Origin: Candidatus Lindowbacteria bacterium RIFCSPLOWO2_12_FULL_62_27
GTDB lineage: Bacteria > Lindowbacteria > 2-12-FULL-62-27
DNA length: 64,000 nt
Direction: 5' to 3'
Assembly: GCA_001784175.1 (NCBI GenBank)
Contig: MFPR01000028.1
Span: forward strand, 7,606-71,605
A model generated the notes under the pieces. That model was not told the origin of the DNA. It did not search any database and worked only from the letters and a program-made list of their open reading frames with translations. The position numbers and the translations under genes were made by a program. Shown here in pieces: positions 1-11,400 of the stretch; the first letter of the stretch is position 1; every line of letters begins with the position of its first letter.

Positions 1-1
1 G

Positions 2-670
2 CAGGCCATGGAAGCGATGGATCAGCGCCTCGTGCGCCGGGACCATGCATTGATCCAACTATTGGATCCGCCGTTCGACAAGTCGCCGTTGAATCCCGGC
101 TATATAAAAGGATATGTCCCGGGCGTGCGCGAGAACGGCGGGCAGTACACGCATGCGGCGATCTGGGCGGCCATGGCGTTTGCCCGATTAGGCGACAGCC
201 GGCGCGCCTGGGAACTGTTGGCCATGATCAACCCGGTAAAGCACGGAACAACTCCGGAAGCGGTGGCAACCTACAAAGTCGAGCCCTACGTTGCCGCCGC
301 CGATGTCTATGCGCTCGCACCGCACACCGGCCGCGGTGGATGGACCTGGTACACGGGTTCGGCCGGCTGGATGTATCGGCTGATCGTGGAATCTCTCCTG
401 GGCTTGAGGCTGGAAGTGGACAAACTGCATTTCGACCCGTGCCTCCCGGCGGATTGGAATGTGTTCAAGATGCACTACCGGTATCGGGAGACGGTCTACC
501 ACATCGTCGTCACGCAAACTCACGCCCGTGACGATGACAAGATCGGCGGGATGCGTGTAACGGTTGACGGTGTTGAACGACCCGACAAGGCCATTGCTCT
601 GGTCGATGACCGTCAGGAACACCTGGTCGAGGTGCGCGTCGACGCCGCCGGCCGCGCGGCGGCGCGATAG
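2..670 (+). CDS. GH94-type glycoside phosphorylase / cyclic glucan synthase C-terminal part (5' partial)
   Basis: The reading frame is open to the first base, so the true start lies outside the window and only about 222 C-terminal residues are seen. The pattern N-G-G-Q-Y-T-H-A-A-I-W followed by G-G-W-T-W-Y-T-G-S-A-G-W is typical of the end of the (alpha/alpha)6 barrel of glycosyltransferase-36/GH94 enzymes (cellobiose or chitobiose phosphorylases and the phosphorylase domain of NdvB-type cyclic beta-1,2-glucan synthases). These enzymes phosphorolyse beta-glycosidic bonds. The final ~60 residues form the beta-rich C-terminal cap. The catalytic Asp is upstream and not visible, so I cannot choose between a free phosphorylase and a large NdvB-like synthase. 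Confidence 0.85.
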   Translation, partial: QAMEAMDQRLVRRDHALIQLLDPPFDKSPLNPGYIKGYVPGVRENGGQYTHAAIWAAMAFARLGDSRRAWELLAMINPVKHGTTPEAVATYKVEPYVAAADVYALAPHTGRGGWTWYTGSAGWMYRLIVESLLGLRLEVDKLHFDPCLPADWNVFKMHYRYRETVYHIVVTQTHARDDDKIGGMRVTVDGVERPDKAIALVDDRQEHLVEVRVDAAGRAAAR

Positions 671-732
671 GTCGCGCCGGGGCGCCGAGTTATAGGAACT
701 TCCCTGATGGAAGATTGAGCGGTTGCCCCGAT

Positions 733-760
733 TGCGGGGTGACTGACCCAAGTGGATAAT
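733..760 (+). promoter_or_regulatory. Candidate sigma-70-like promoter of clpB
   Basis: TTGCGG (733-738) and GATAAT (755-760) are separated by 16 bp and lie 25 bp before the clpB ATG. A short CCCCG/CGGGG inverted repeat overlaps the -35. No CIRCE-type or sigma-32-type element is recognisable, so how this heat-shock gene is controlled is unclear. Confidence 0.35.
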
Positions 761-785
761 ATGATTACGGGAAAGGGCGGATCTC

Positions 786-3425
786 ATGAATCTTGACCGG
801 TTTACCCAAAAGGCGCAAGAAGCCGTGGCGGCAGCCCAGCAGCTGACCATGGAATTCAACCACTCGCAGATCGAGCCGGAACACATTCTGGCGGCCCTGC
901 TTCGTCAGCCGGACGGCGTGGTCCCGCAAATTTTTTCGCGGATCGGTAATTTGAATGTGATCCAAAACGAAATCGAATCCGATCTCCAGTCCAGGCCCAA
1001 GGTTCTGGGCGCGCCCGAGACGCCGGGATTATCCCGCGCCGCGGCGGACGCGTTGACAGCGGCCGAACGGGAAGCCCAGGCGATGAGAGATGAATATGTC
1101 TCGACCGAACATGCCTTGCTGGCCTTGCTCGATACGGTCCGGACCACAAAAGCCGGCAAGGCCGTCACCAAGGAATCCATCCTCAAGACCCTCAGTTCCA
1201 TTCGAGGATCCCAACGGGTCACATCGGCCAATCCTGAGTCGACCTACGCCGCGCTTGAAAAATACGGCCGGGATCTGACCCAACTGGCCCGGCAGGGCAA
1301 ACTCGATCCGGTCATCGGCCGCGACGAGGAGATCCGCCGGGTGATCCAGATCCTCTCTCGCCGAACGAAGAACAATCCGGCGCTGGTCGGCGAGCCGGGC
1401 GTGGGCAAGACCGCAGTCGCGGAAGGGCTGGCCCAGCGGATGGTGACCGGCGACGTTCCGGAAGGATTGAAAAACAAGCGACTCGTCGCGCTGGACATGG
1501 GAGCGCTCGTCGCCGGCGCCAAGTTCCGGGGAGAATTCGAAGAGAGGCTCAAGGCCGTCCTCAAAGAGGTGGCGGATGCCAACGGGCAGGTCGTTCTTTT
1601 CGTGGATGAACTCCACACAGTCGTCGGCGCCGGTAAAGTCGAAGGCGCGATGGACGCGGGCAACATGCTCAAGCCCATGCTCGCGCGCGGCGAACTGCAC
1701 CTCATCGGCGCGACGACGCTGGACGAGTATCGCAAGCACGTTGAAAAGGACGCGGCGTTGGAGCGGCGGTTCCAGCCGGTTCTGATCGATGAGCCGTCGG
1801 TCGATGAAACCATCTCCATTTTGCGCGGCCTCAAGGAGCGTTACGAAATTCATCACGGCGTGCGGATTCAGGATTCGGCGGTGATTGCCGCCGCGACGCT
1901 GTCCCATCGATACATCTCCGACCGGCGTCTTCCGGACAAGGCCATCGACCTGATCGACGAGGCCGGGGCGCGGCTCCGGACGGAAATCGACTCCAAACCC
2001 CTGCGGCTGGACGAGGTCGACCGGCGGATCATGCAGATGGAGATCGAGCGGGAGGCGTTGAAAAAAGAGAAAGACCGCGCCAGCCGGGAGAGACGGGAAA
2101 AACTGGAAAAGGATATTGCCGATTTGAAGGAGAAATCGAATTCTCTGCGGCTCAAGTGGGAATCAGAAAAACAGGCCATCTCGGAACTGCGGACCGCCAG
2201 GGAAAAAATCGAGCAAACAAAGATCGACGTCGAACAGGCGGAACGCAAAGCCGACTTGGAAGCCGCCGCGCGGCTGAAATACGGAACACTGCGGGAACTG
2301 GAACAACAGTTTGCCGCCGGCGAGGACAAACTCAAAAAACTTCAGGCCGGCGACGGACTCTTGAATGAAGAGGTTGACGCGGAAGATATCGCCCGGGTGG
2401 TGGCAAAATGGACGGGCATTCCGGTTGCGCGGCTGATGGAAGGCGAGGTCGAGAAATTGCTCCACATGGAGGACCGGCTCCGCCGCCGGGTGGTGGGTCA
2501 GCCGGAGGCGGTGGAGGCGGTGTCGAATGCCGTGCGCCGCGCGCGGTCCGGAATGCAGGATCCCCGGCGGCCGATCGGCTCGTTCATTTTCGTCGGCCCG
2601 ACGGGCGTCGGCAAAACGGAGCTGGCCCGCGCTCTGGCCGAATTTTTGTTCGATGACGAGCAGTCGATGATCCGGATCGACATGAGCGAGTATCAGGAAA
2701 AACATTCGGTCTCGCGGCTTCTCGGCGCGCCGCCGGGCTATATCGGATACGACGAAGGCGGCCAGCTGACCGAGGCCGTCCGGCGGCGGCCCTACAGCGT
2801 GGTGTTGTTCGATGAAATCGAAAAAGCCCACCCGGAGGTCTTCAATACGCTTCTTCAGCTTCTGGACGACGGCCGGCTGACCGACGGGCAGGGTCGAACC
2901 GTGGATTTCAAGAACACCGTTGTGATCATGACCAGCAATATCGGAGGGGAACTTTGGAGGCGGGGCGTCGTCGCCGGGGAGGAGGTTCAGAAACTCCTGC
3001 GAGCTCATTTTCGGCCGGAATTTCTAAATCGCATTGACGAAATCGTGGTGTTCCACAACTTGAAGATGGAACATCTGAAGGAGGTCGTGGATATCCAGAT
3101 GAACCGCGTGAGAAGCCTGCTGGCCGCCCGAAATCTCAAGTTGGAGATCACGGACAATGCCCGGGAATTTCTCGTCAAGGTGGGGTGGGATCCGGCCTAC
3201 GGCGCGCGCCCGCTCAAACGCGCGATCCAGAGGGAACTGCAGGATCCGCTGTCGGTCAAAATTCTGAAAGGCGAGGTCCCGGACGGCGATACCATCCGCG
3301 TGGATGTCAACGGAAATGGATTAAAGTTTGTCGGCGCGTCGGCCCATGCACAGGGAAGGAAAGAGGCGCAGCTCTCGGAAAAAGACGATCAGGCCCGCTG
3401 GCGAGACGACGGTGGCCAGGGATAG
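786..3425 (+). CDS. clpB: ATP-dependent disaggregase ClpB
   Basis: Hexameric AAA+ disaggregase that works with DnaK to resolubilise aggregated proteins in the cytosol. The 879-residue length fits ClpB. Order of parts: N-terminal Clp repeat domain (about 1-145), AAA-1 with Walker A GEPGVGKT (202-209), a long charged coiled-coil middle domain (about 410-530, rich in K/E/R) that separates ClpB from ClpA/ClpC, and AAA-2 with Walker A GPTGVGKT (604-611) and Walker [14 protein letters not shown]. The start is the only ATG that gives the family N-terminus [13 protein letters not shown]. The last ~25 residues are charged and poorly conserved. No dnaK or grpE is nearby; it appears to be a stand-alone stress gene, with a small conserved hypothetical gene 35 bp downstream. 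Confidence 0.97.
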   Translation: MNLDRFTQKAQEAVAAAQQLTMEFNHSQIEPEHILAALLRQPDGVVPQIFSRIGNLNVIQNEIESDLQSRPKVLGAPETPGLSRAAADALTAAEREAQAMRDEYVSTEHALLALLDTVRTTKAGKAVTKESILKTLSSIRGSQRVTSANPESTYAALEKYGRDLTQLARQGKLDPVIGRDEEIRRVIQILSRRTKNNPALVGEPGVGKTAVAEGLAQRMVTGDVPEGLKNKRLVALDMGALVAGAKFRGEFEERLKAVLKEVADANGQVVLFVDELHTVVGAGKVEGAMDAGNMLKPMLARGELHLIGATTLDEYRKHVEKDAALERRFQPVLIDEPSVDETISILRGLKERYEIHHGVRIQDSAVIAAATLSHRYISDRRLPDKAIDLIDEAGARLRTEIDSKPLRLDEVDRRIMQMEIEREALKKEKDRASRERREKLEKDIADLKEKSNSLRLKWESEKQAISELRTAREKIEQTKIDVEQAERKADLEAAARLKYGTLRELEQQFAAGEDKLKKLQAGDGLLNEEVDAEDIARVVAKWTGIPVARLMEGEVEKLLHMEDRLRRRVVGQPEAVEAVSNAVRRARSGMQDPRRPIGSFIFVGPTGVGKTELARALAEFLFDDEQSMIRIDMSEYQEKHSVSRLLGAPPGYIGYDEGGQLTEAVRRRPYSVVLFDEIEKAHPEVFNTLLQLLDDGRLTDGQGRTVDFKNTVVIMTSNIGGELWRRGVVAGEEVQKLLRAHFRPEFLNRIDEIVVFHNLKMEHLKEVVDIQMNRVRSLLAARNLKLEITDNAREFLVKVGWDPAYGARPLKRAIQRELQDPLSVKILKGEVPDGDTIRVDVNGNGLKFVGASAHAQGRKEAQLSEKDDQARWRDDGGQG

Positions 3426-3460
3426 TTCGTCCCGATGGGCAAAAATCGAAGGAGGAAACG

Positions 3461-3880
3461 ATGAAAACAAGAGTGGGGTTGTGGATTGACCACAGGAAGG
3501 CCCATACCATGGGTGTTACGGACAAAGGGGAAGAGACGGGAGTGATCACATCGAACGTTGAAACGCAGTTCCGACGCTCCGGCGATTTAACGTCCAAGGG
3601 TCCCTACGAACCACAGGCGCACAGACCGCCGGATGATACCCGTCAGAGAACGTTTACGGGACATCTCAACATTTTCTACGACAAGGTCATTGCGTTTATT
3701 CGTGATGCCGAATCGATCCTGATATTTGGTCCCGGTGAGGCCAAGGGCGAACTCAAAAAACGTCTGGAGAGGCTAAACCTCGGCCGACGCATCGTCGGCG
3801 TTGAAACGGCCGGCAGGATGACGATTCGTCAGATTGCGACGAAAGTCCGCGGGCACTTTCCCCAATTCGCCCGGCCATAG
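3461..3880 (+). CDS. Conserved hypothetical protein, 139 aa
   Basis: The start is the ATG preceded by a good Shine-Dalgarno (GGAGG, 3451-3455) rather than longer in-frame extensions into clpB. The protein begins MKTRVGLWIDHRKAHTM and ends with a block containing ILIFGPGEAKGELKKRLE and VETAGRMTIRQIATKVRGHF. I recognise this pattern as a family of uncharacterised small bacterial proteins. The alternating beta/alpha pattern with the GPGEAK loop recalls the C-terminal domain of eRF1/Pelota-like proteins, but this is inference only. Cytosolic, no signal peptide. Placement directly behind clpB suggests stress co-expression. Confidence 0.8.
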   Translation: MKTRVGLWIDHRKAHTMGVTDKGEETGVITSNVETQFRRSGDLTSKGPYEPQAHRPPDDTRQRTFTGHLNIFYDKVIAFIRDAESILIFGPGEAKGELKKRLERLNLGRRIVGVETAGRMTIRQIATKVRGHFPQFARP

Positions 3881-3898
3881 TATTTTGCCGAGTAGAAG

Positions 3899-4810
3899 AT
3901 GTTTTTAAAAATCGCGCAAAGGACAGAATGTCGATACAGCCGGCCGGTGGATCGCGCGCGGATCGAGTATCGCGTTTTTCCGGCAAACGACCCGGATCAG
4001 AGAGTGCTGGGCTTGGAGGTCGGTGTCACGTCGTCAGGCGTGCCCTTGGATGTCGCGGGGCCGGAGGCGGTGTTCATCGACGCGTGGGGGAATCTCTGCC
4101 GCAAAGTCGAATGGTCGCGGCCCATCGATTCGTGGTCTTTCACGGTAGATCTGTTCGTTGAAACCTTGCGGCAAAATCCGTTTGATTTCCCCCTATCCGC
4201 TGTCCGCCTGCCCATTCCGGCCGATTCCCATGCGTGGCCCGCGGAGGTGCATGGATATATTCGATGGGAGTACGACCCGTGGGATAATGACCCGGAGGTC
4301 AAGGCTTGGGCGATAGCGCAGTCCGCTTCGGAATCGGGCGCTTTCCAAAAAATCCAATTCCTCATGGAGATCATCTCCAAGGAATTCAAATTTTGCATGG
4401 GACGGACAGACGTGAAGACGCCGCCCGGGGAAATTTTGAAACTGAAAATGGGTGTGTGCCAGGATTTCGCAACGCTTCTCATCGCCTCCTCCCGCGCCCT
4501 CGGTCTTCCGGCGCGGTACGTGAGCGGCTACATCTACGAAGGTCCGCGGGCGAAACGGCAGGGGCCGGCGCCGGTCGGGCATGGCTGGGCCGAGATATTT
4601 TTCCCTGAAATCGGCTGGCGGGGATTCGATCCCTTGAACGGGATTCTCGCGTGTCACAAGCATGTGCGCACCGCGCAGGGTCGATGGTACGCCGACGCCG
4701 CGCCGGTCATCGGCCGGTTCACCGGTATGGGGGTCGAACAGAACAGCCGGACAGAAATCCACGTTGACATGGCCGATGCTTCCGGCCGGATCGTCGAGTT
4801 AAATGAATGA
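3899..4810 (+). CDS. Transglutaminase-like cysteine protease-fold protein
   Basis: 303 residues. An N-terminal beta-rich domain (about 1-110) is followed by a transglutaminase core with a complete triad: Cys187 in G-V-C-Q-D-F-A, His228 in G-H-G-W-A-E-I and Asp244 in F-D-P-L-N-G. Bacterial members of this family cleave or crosslink amide bonds, often in peptidoglycan peptides or other proteins, and are frequently paired with circularly permuted ATP-grasp or alpha-E proteins, which are absent here. No signal peptide is evident, so it is probably cytosolic. It starts 18 bp after the preceding gene and may be co-transcribed with it. The substrate is unknown. Confidence 0.85.
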   Translation: MFLKIAQRTECRYSRPVDRARIEYRVFPANDPDQRVLGLEVGVTSSGVPLDVAGPEAVFIDAWGNLCRKVEWSRPIDSWSFTVDLFVETLRQNPFDFPLSAVRLPIPADSHAWPAEVHGYIRWEYDPWDNDPEVKAWAIAQSASESGAFQKIQFLMEIISKEFKFCMGRTDVKTPPGEILKLKMGVCQDFATLLIASSRALGLPARYVSGYIYEGPRAKRQGPAPVGHGWAEIFFPEIGWRGFDPLNGILACHKHVRTAQGRWYADAAPVIGRFTGMGVEQNSRTEIHVDMADASGRIVELNE

Positions 4811-4887
4811 AATGACAGGATAGGGGGTGCGCCGCAGACGGCGACCTCTTGCCGGAAACGGCGCGACAAGCTAATGATTCATCACTT

Positions 4888-6147
4888 ATGCGCATCCTGA
4901 ATCTCCGGTGGGGCCGCTTGGTCGCAGCGCTTGTGTTTTCCGTTTCCGCGCTGTTCGTCTTTGAATCCGCCGCCCACGCCGCCCGGAAAGAGGAGAAAAA
5001 GAAGAGAGAAAAGGACCCCTTCGCCGCGTCTACCGGCGGGTTCATCCTCCAGTCGACCAGCCAGGAGATCCGGCTGGGGCAGGAGGTCAAGCAGCAGGTG
5101 CTGAAGCAGTACAAGCTGTACGAGGACAGCGCGCTCGTGAGTTACGTCCGGCGGATCGGCGCGAAGCTGGCGTCGTACGCGGACCGGCAGAACGTACAGT
5201 ACGAGTTCTACGTGCTGGACGATCCGCTCGTCAACGCCTTCGCGCTGCCGGGCGGCACGATTTTCATCACGCGCGGAATCCTCACGGTCTTCAACAACGA
5301 GGCGGAACTGGCCGGCGTCCTCGGGCATGAACTTTCCCACGTGGTCGAGCGGCACTCCATGAAACAGATGACGGGCGCGACAGTCCTGGATCTCGCCTGG
5401 AAAGTTTACTCCAAGGGCCAGGCGATGCCGCTCGGCTACCAGATCGGCGCCGACCTTTTGCTGTTCAAACCCTACGGGCGCGGGGACGAGCTGAAATCGG
5501 ACGCGCTCGGGCTGAAGTATTCGTACCTGGCCGGCTATCAGGCGAACGAGGTGGCGCACGTGTTTGAGGAATTCCAGAAGCGCGAGGAATTCCATACACC
5601 CGCTTTTTTTCGCAGCCATCCCGTCGACGCCGCGCGCATCAAGCAGATCCGCGAGCTGTGGGACCTGATTCAGACCCGGACCGACTTCAAACCCGGCGCC
5701 GCGCCGCCCGTGACGGGCGCGGAAGCCTACGAGAAGGAAGTCGGCCCGCACAGCTTTCGGATTTTTTTCCCGCAGGTCCGGGCCGCCTACGAGGAAATGC
5801 AGGCGGCGGTGGGCCGCAAGGACCTGGACGGCGTGATGCGCGTGGTGGACAAGAGCTTCAAATCGCGCTGGCTGAATCTGGACCGCGAGAAGCTTCGCAA
5901 GTCGTACGAGCAGAAATTTTCCGCCGCGGACACGATCCAGGCCGCGGTGGAGTTCAGAGAATACCGGTTCCTGGACCGCGACGCGATCAGCGCGCTGTGC
6001 CGCGAGACAGAGACGCGCCGGTATGCGGACGGCCGGACCGAGGAGGACACGCGCGCGCAGGTGGTGTTTTTCGTGAAGCGCGCGGAAAAAGAAACGGACG
6101 GGCCGCCCTGGCGGCTGGCCCGGATAGAGGAAGAAGGCAAATGGTGA
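4888..6147 (+). CDS. Secreted M48-family zinc metallopeptidase (BepA/LoiP-like)
   Basis: The ATG at 4888 gives a proper signal peptide (R-W-G-R, hydrophobic core, A-H-A at about residue 31); an upstream TTG at 4849 is in frame but only adds residues before it. The mature protein starts with a lysine/glutamate-rich linker, then the M48 catalytic domain with HELSH (147-151) and a third-ligand candidate Glu201 in D-E-L-K-S-D. The C-terminal ~150 residues form an NTF2-like alpha+beta region. Family members are periplasmic quality-control proteases or chaperones acting on outer-membrane proteins. 419 residues. A purine-rich RBS for the next gene follows immediately. Confidence 0.9.
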   Translation: MRILNLRWGRLVAALVFSVSALFVFESAAHAARKEEKKKREKDPFAASTGGFILQSTSQEIRLGQEVKQQVLKQYKLYEDSALVSYVRRIGAKLASYADRQNVQYEFYVLDDPLVNAFALPGGTIFITRGILTVFNNEAELAGVLGHELSHVVERHSMKQMTGATVLDLAWKVYSKGQAMPLGYQIGADLLLFKPYGRGDELKSDALGLKYSYLAGYQANEVAHVFEEFQKREEFHTPAFFRSHPVDAARIKQIRELWDLIQTRTDFKPGAAPPVTGAEAYEKEVGPHSFRIFFPQVRAAYEEMQAAVGRKDLDGVMRVVDKSFKSRWLNLDREKLRKSYEQKFSAADTIQAAVEFREYRFLDRDAISALCRETETRRYADGRTEEDTRAQVVFFVKRAEKETDGPPWRLARIEEEGKW

Positions 6148-6183
6148 TCGACCCCTAAATTCAACCACAAAGGAGGACGGGCT

Positions 6184-8196
6184 GTGGCTGACAACAATCA
6201 TCTTGATCAGTTGTGCATCAACACCATCCGGACGCTTTCCATGGACGCGGTCCAGAAGGCCAATTCGGGACACCCGGGCACGCCGATGGCGCTGGCGCCG
6301 GTGGCTCACGTTTTGTATGACCGGTATCTCCGGTTCAACCCCAAAAATCCGAACTGGCCCAACCGCGACCGATTCATTCTTTCGGCGGGCCACGCGTCGA
6401 TGCTGCTCTACAGCACCCTGCACATCAACGGATTTGATCTGCCGCTGAACGAACTCAAAAATTTCCGCCAATGGAACAGCAAGGCCCCCGGGCACCCCGA
6501 GTACGGGATGACGCCGGGCGTCGAAACGACCACGGGACCGCTTGGGCAGGGTGTGGCGAACTCGGTGGGATTCGCGATGGCCCAGAAGTGGCTCGCGGCC
6601 CATTTCAACCGGCCGGGTCACGACATCGTCGATTACCGGATTTTCGCCGTCTGCGGCGACGGATGCATGATGGAGGGCGTGTCGGGTGAGGCCGCGTCGA
6701 TTGCGGGACACTTGGGACTCGACAATCTTGTTTGGATTTATGACAACAACCACATCACGATCGAGGGAAACACAGCGCTCGCGTTCACCGAGGACGTCGC
6801 GGCCCGCTTCATGGCCTACCACTGGAACGTCCAGCGCGTCGGCGACGCCAACGACTTGGACCTTTTGACGAACGCGTTCGGCACGGCGCTCAAGGAAACC
6901 GGTCGGCCCACGCTGATTATCGTCGACAGCCACATCGCCTACGGCGCGCCGAACAAGCAGGACACCTCCGGCGCGCACGGCGAGCCCCTGGGCGAAGAGG
7001 AGATTAAACTGACCAAACAGCGATATGGATGGCCGGCCGACAAGCAGTTCTGGGTGCCGGACGAGGTCGCGGCCCGGATGAATACGATGGCGGACCGCGG
7101 CCAGAAACTGGAATCGGAGTGGAACCAAAAATTCGAGGCGTATCGGAAGGCCCATCCGGACCTCGCGGAGGAATTCCTCCGGATGCAGAAGGGCGACCTG
7201 CCGCCCGATTGGGACAAGGACCTGCCGACCTATCCGGCGGACCCGAAGGGCGTGGCGGGCCGGGACTCGTCGAGCAAGACGCTGGCGGCGATCGCCAAGC
7301 GCGTTCCGTATCTGGTGGGCGGCTCGGCGGACCTGACGCCGTCGACGAAGACGCGGATCCCGGACGGCGGGGATTTTCAGAAGGGATCCTACGCCGGCCG
7401 CAACCTGCATTTCGGAATCCGCGAGCACGGCATGGGTTCGATCCTCAACGGCATGGCGCTGTCGAAACTCCGGGTCTACGGCTCGGGCTTTTTGATTTTC
7501 TCGGATTACTGCCGGCCCACCCTGCGGCTGGCGGGGCTCATGGAGATTCCGGTTCTGCACATCTTCACGCACGATTCGATCGGTGTCGGCGAGGATGGCC
7601 CCACCCACCAGCCGATCGAACATCTCGTGTCGCTTCGCGCGATCCCGCACCTTGTGGTGATCCGCCCCTGCGATGCCAATGAAACCGTGGAGGCATGGCG
7701 GTGGATCATGAAAAACAGAACCCATCCCGTCGCGCTCATCCTAAGCCGCCAGGCTCTGCCCACCCTCGATCGGACGAAATTTGCGCCGGCCTCCGGGCTC
7801 CACAAAGGCGCCTACATCCTCGCGGACGGTGGCGGCGCGCCGCAGGTGATCCTGATGTCGACCGGATCCGAAGTCCAGTTCTGCATGGAGGCGCACGAGA
7901 AACTGAAGGCGGAAGGCATCCGGTCGCGCGTGGTGAGTTTTCCGTCCTACGAGATTTTCGAGATGCAGTCCGAGGATTACCGCAACGAAGTTTTGCCGCC
8001 GGCGTGCCGCAAGCGCGTCGCGGTCGAGGCCGCGTCCACGCTCGGCTGGCGCCGCTATGTCGGCATCTACACCGACGGCGCCGTGATCGGCCGCAAGGAA
8101 TTCGGCGCCTCGGCGCCGCTCAAGGAACTGCTCAAACAGTTCGGGTTCACCGCCGACCACGTCGCGGCGGAGGCGAAGGCGCTCCTGAAGGGCTGA
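6184..8196 (+). CDS. tkt: Transketolase (long bacterial type)
   Basis: TPP-dependent transfer of a two-carbon ketol unit in the pentose phosphate pathway. GTG start with a strong Shine-Dalgarno AGGAGG (6171-6176), 7 nt upstream. The 670-residue length and motifs match the E. coli TktA/yeast type: N-G-H-P-like substrate loop region near the N-terminus, TPP motif [10 protein letters not shown] (about 158-167) ending in the D-N-N-H region, the pyrimidine domain with G-I-R-E-H-G-M-G, and the conserved [15 protein letters not shown] block. A second transketolase of a different subtype lies 7 kb away on the opposite strand. Confidence 0.96.
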   Translation: MADNNHLDQLCINTIRTLSMDAVQKANSGHPGTPMALAPVAHVLYDRYLRFNPKNPNWPNRDRFILSAGHASMLLYSTLHINGFDLPLNELKNFRQWNSKAPGHPEYGMTPGVETTTGPLGQGVANSVGFAMAQKWLAAHFNRPGHDIVDYRIFAVCGDGCMMEGVSGEAASIAGHLGLDNLVWIYDNNHITIEGNTALAFTEDVAARFMAYHWNVQRVGDANDLDLLTNAFGTALKETGRPTLIIVDSHIAYGAPNKQDTSGAHGEPLGEEEIKLTKQRYGWPADKQFWVPDEVAARMNTMADRGQKLESEWNQKFEAYRKAHPDLAEEFLRMQKGDLPPDWDKDLPTYPADPKGVAGRDSSSKTLAAIAKRVPYLVGGSADLTPSTKTRIPDGGDFQKGSYAGRNLHFGIREHGMGSILNGMALSKLRVYGSGFLIFSDYCRPTLRLAGLMEIPVLHIFTHDSIGVGEDGPTHQPIEHLVSLRAIPHLVVIRPCDANETVEAWRWIMKNRTHPVALILSRQALPTLDRTKFAPASGLHKGAYILADGGGAPQVILMSTGSEVQFCMEAHEKLKAEGIRSRVVSFPSYEIFEMQSEDYRNEVLPPACRKRVAVEAASTLGWRRYVGIYTDGAVIGRKEFGASAPLKELLKQFGFTADHVAAEAKALLKG

Positions 8197-8259
8197 GGGG
8201 GTAAAAACTCAGCTTGTTCTCTTGCGCTTGGCGCGGGTCAAAGGCTAAGCTGGGAATTC

Positions 8260-8463
8260 ATGCACCAGTTCACGGGCAAAGTGATCATGATCCTGATCAT
8301 TATTTCCTTTTTCCTGGGCGCTCTCGTCGTGACGTTCAACGACGAGTACACCCTGGAGAAAAACATTCATTCGAACCGGCATTACTACCCGTCCGTCAAG
8401 GTGGGGGAGGAGGCGCGCAAGGCCGGCGACGCTGAGGAGGCCGATCGTGATCAAGGATATTAA
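8260..8463 (+). CDS. Small single-pass membrane protein, 67 aa
   Basis: A short ORF whose residues 8-25 (V-I-M-I-L-I-I-I-S-F-F-L-G-A-L-V-V) form one strongly hydrophobic helix, followed by a charged, E/K/D-rich tail. It overlaps the next gene by 17 bp in another frame, which suggests translational coupling. No family recognised. Because it heads the nuclease-ComEC unit it may be a membrane anchor or accessory, but that is inference. The start ATG has no strong Shine-Dalgarno. Confidence 0.5.
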   Translation: MHQFTGKVIMILIIISFFLGALVVTFNDEYTLEKNIHSNRHYYPSVKVGEEARKAGDAEEADRDQGY

Positions 8464-11400
8464 TTTCAAATCCCTGGCGGTAAAACTATGGAAGGATTTT
8501 CTGTACTTTCTCTCCAACCCCATCCCCCTCAGCTTTTCCAAGATGAACACCTATCAGACGTGCGCGTACAAGTACAAACTGATTTATCTCGACCGGCAGC
8601 CCGGCAAGCCCAGCCCGTATCTGGCCTACGGCACGGTGATGCACGACACGCTGTTCGAGTTTGAGAGCATCCCGCGGGGCGTGAAGCGCGACTACGCGGA
8701 CCTCGAGCGGATCTTCCAAAAAAACTGGAACCTCCACTTCGAGTCCTACCGCCGAAAATGGGGCAAAAGCCTGTATGACCTGATCGCCGCCGAGAAAAAC
8801 ACGCCGGCCGAGGAGCTTGAAAAAGCGGCCTATGACACCGCCGTCATCATGCTGAAAAACTACTGGCGCGACGAGTCCAAAAATCCGAACAAGGTCCGCT
8901 ACGTTGAGAAATGGCTCTTCGGCGAGCTGGGCCACTACCACGTGACGGGCCGGCTCGACCGGCTGGACCAGCGGCCGGACGGGCATTACGAGATCATCGA
9001 CTACAAGACCGGCCAGCGCATCTACGACGCCGACACCCTCAAGGACGCATCCCGCGGATACGGCCTTCAGGCCGGTGTCTATTACGAAATGTGCCGGTCG
9101 GCATGGCGCGACCGGGTCGACCGGTTCATTTTCAAATACCTGCAAAAACGGCAGACGCTGATGGAGCATCTGGCTTCGGAGTGGATCGACACTGTGGTGG
9201 GCGCCGCGCGCGGTGCGCTGAGCAGTGCGCCGGAGTCGGCCATTCCCGGCGGCGCGGCGGTGGATCCGGCCGCGCTGACCGCGACGGCACTCCACGCGGT
9301 GCGGGACAAACTGGAGGAAAAACTTCTGAAAAAAGTTCTGGCCGAGTGCGAAGAGGAACGGGTCCGGAAGGAAGTTCGGAAGATCCGTCTGGAGGAGGAG
9401 CAGGAGATCCTGAACGAGCTGGACGAGGCGGCGCGCCCGACGGCGCGGGTGTTTCTGAAGGCCCTGAACAAGGCGCTGGAGGACCGGATCACCGCCGAGG
9501 TCGATCGGTCGGTCGAGAAACTCGACGATCCCGAAGGCGTCCGCGGCGTGATCCGTGAGGCGCTCAAGGCGCTGGACGAGGGCAGGGTCGGCGACTGCGT
9601 GTCGGCGTGTGTGAAAAACGTCGAAACGCAGTTCAGGTCTCTGGCGGGCGCCGTCGCATGGCCGAATCTTGCGACACCGGAACGCGAGCGGATCGTGAAC
9701 GAGATCATCGAGACGCTGTACCGGCGCGAAATCAAGGACACGTGCGCCGCGTATCTTCAGGCGATGACGCCGGAGAAACTGGCGCGGAGTGCGGAGGCGG
9801 CTCTTTCGGCCGCGCCGGACATCCGCCCCGACCAGCGGCCGGCGCTGATCAGGCACGTGCTCGATACCCTGCGGGCGTCGTTTGCCCGCAGTCTGGACGC
9901 GTACACGCCGGACGAGATCGCCCGCGTTATCGCCGAGTCGACACCGCCGAATTTTCTGACGAGCGAGCACGTCGAGCGCACGAACCGCCTGCTGGACCGG
10001 CTTGTGACCAGGACCGCCTTGCGGGAGGACAAGGCCGGGAGGAAACTCCCGGACGACGCAATCTCGGCCGCGCGCCGCAACATCATGCTGGCGCCGCTGG
10101 CCGACGTCATCAAACACATCGTCCGCGCCTGCCTCGACGGCGTGATCGCGGACCTGCGGGCGGAGAAATCCAGCGAGCTGACGGCCGCACTTCGCGGACA
10201 GTACCTCGGCGCGCTCCGGGCGCTGGCCGGCCCGCTCTTCGTTCAAACGGCGGCGCGAAAGGTCGCGGTCGCGTACGGCCGTCAGGCGTTTCATGAGATT
10301 TATTATCAAACGGCGGTCGTCCCGGTCGTCGATCACGTCACCCGCCTCTTCGAGCGGCCGGACGTGATGAAAATTTACGCGCAGATTGAGACGGGCCTGA
10401 CCGAGCGCGACCGGAAGGCAAAAGCGCAGCGGCTGATCGAGAAGCTCAACTGGACGGATGCGGCGGCTCTGGTGGAGGAGAGTGTACGGCCCGTGCTCAC
10501 GGCCTGGGAGGGAGCGCTCCAGGGGATCGCGGCCGGCGCGGTCGAAGAGGCGGTGGCCGCGTCGTTCTCGCCGGCGGACCTCGAGGCCGTCCTGGACCGC
10601 GCCGCCGAACTTTTTGAAAATCGCCTCGAACGCGTCTGCACGCTCGACGTCGAAGTCCCCTACGCGCCGGAAACGCGCGAGAACGTGATCCGCGCGATCG
10701 AACAGGTGCAGGACGGCATCCGGCGGAACGAATTCTCGACGGCCCGCGGCGCGCTCTGCGGCTGGTGCGAGTATCAGTCCGGCTGTCCGGCCTGGTGCCG
10801 GTACCGGGACATCTGCAAGGACACCTGCAAGGACGAGTACCACTGCAAGCGCTGGTTCGACGAGAAGACCGGCCGGCTGGTGGAGGGCCGGCCGCCGGAC
10901 ATGACGCACGAGGAGTATCTGCGGCGGATCGAAGCGAAGTACGAAGTCACCGACCGGTCGCTCTTCCGGCTGTCGTTCTCCAAGATGAATTCCTATGAGT
11001 TGTGCCCGATGAACTACCGCAAACTCTATCTGGACCATGTGTCGCCGAAACCCAAGTCGTTTTTCTCCATCGGCCTTTCATTTCACCAGACCATGGAGGA
11101 CCTCTACGCCTACCACGGCCCGCACCAACAGCCGTCGCTGAAGATGCTGCTGGACCTGTTCAGGAAAAAATGGATTTCGGCCGGATACCGCAGCCGCGAG
11201 GAGGAGGATTTCAATTTCCGCCGCGGGCTGCGGATGTGCGAGGACTATTACGAGGCCTACATCGACGGCGCCTACAAGCCGGCGGGCGCCGCCGAGGATT
11301 ACTTCGAGTTCAAACTCGGCCGCACGCTCCTCTGCGGATTCATCGACCGCGTCGACATGAACGAGGATGGCAGCATCTCGATCATCGACTATAAGACAAA

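Noticed and set aside
4882..7725. 947-codon minus-strand ORF antisense to the M48 peptidase and transketolase
   Set aside because: Arg/Val/His-rich composition typical of antisense frames in GC-rich DNA; no motif, and both plus-strand genes are firmly identified.
8486..11038. 850-codon minus-strand ORF antisense to the dual nuclease
   Set aside because: Antisense shadow of a gene with clear catalytic motifs; no recognisable domain or RBS.
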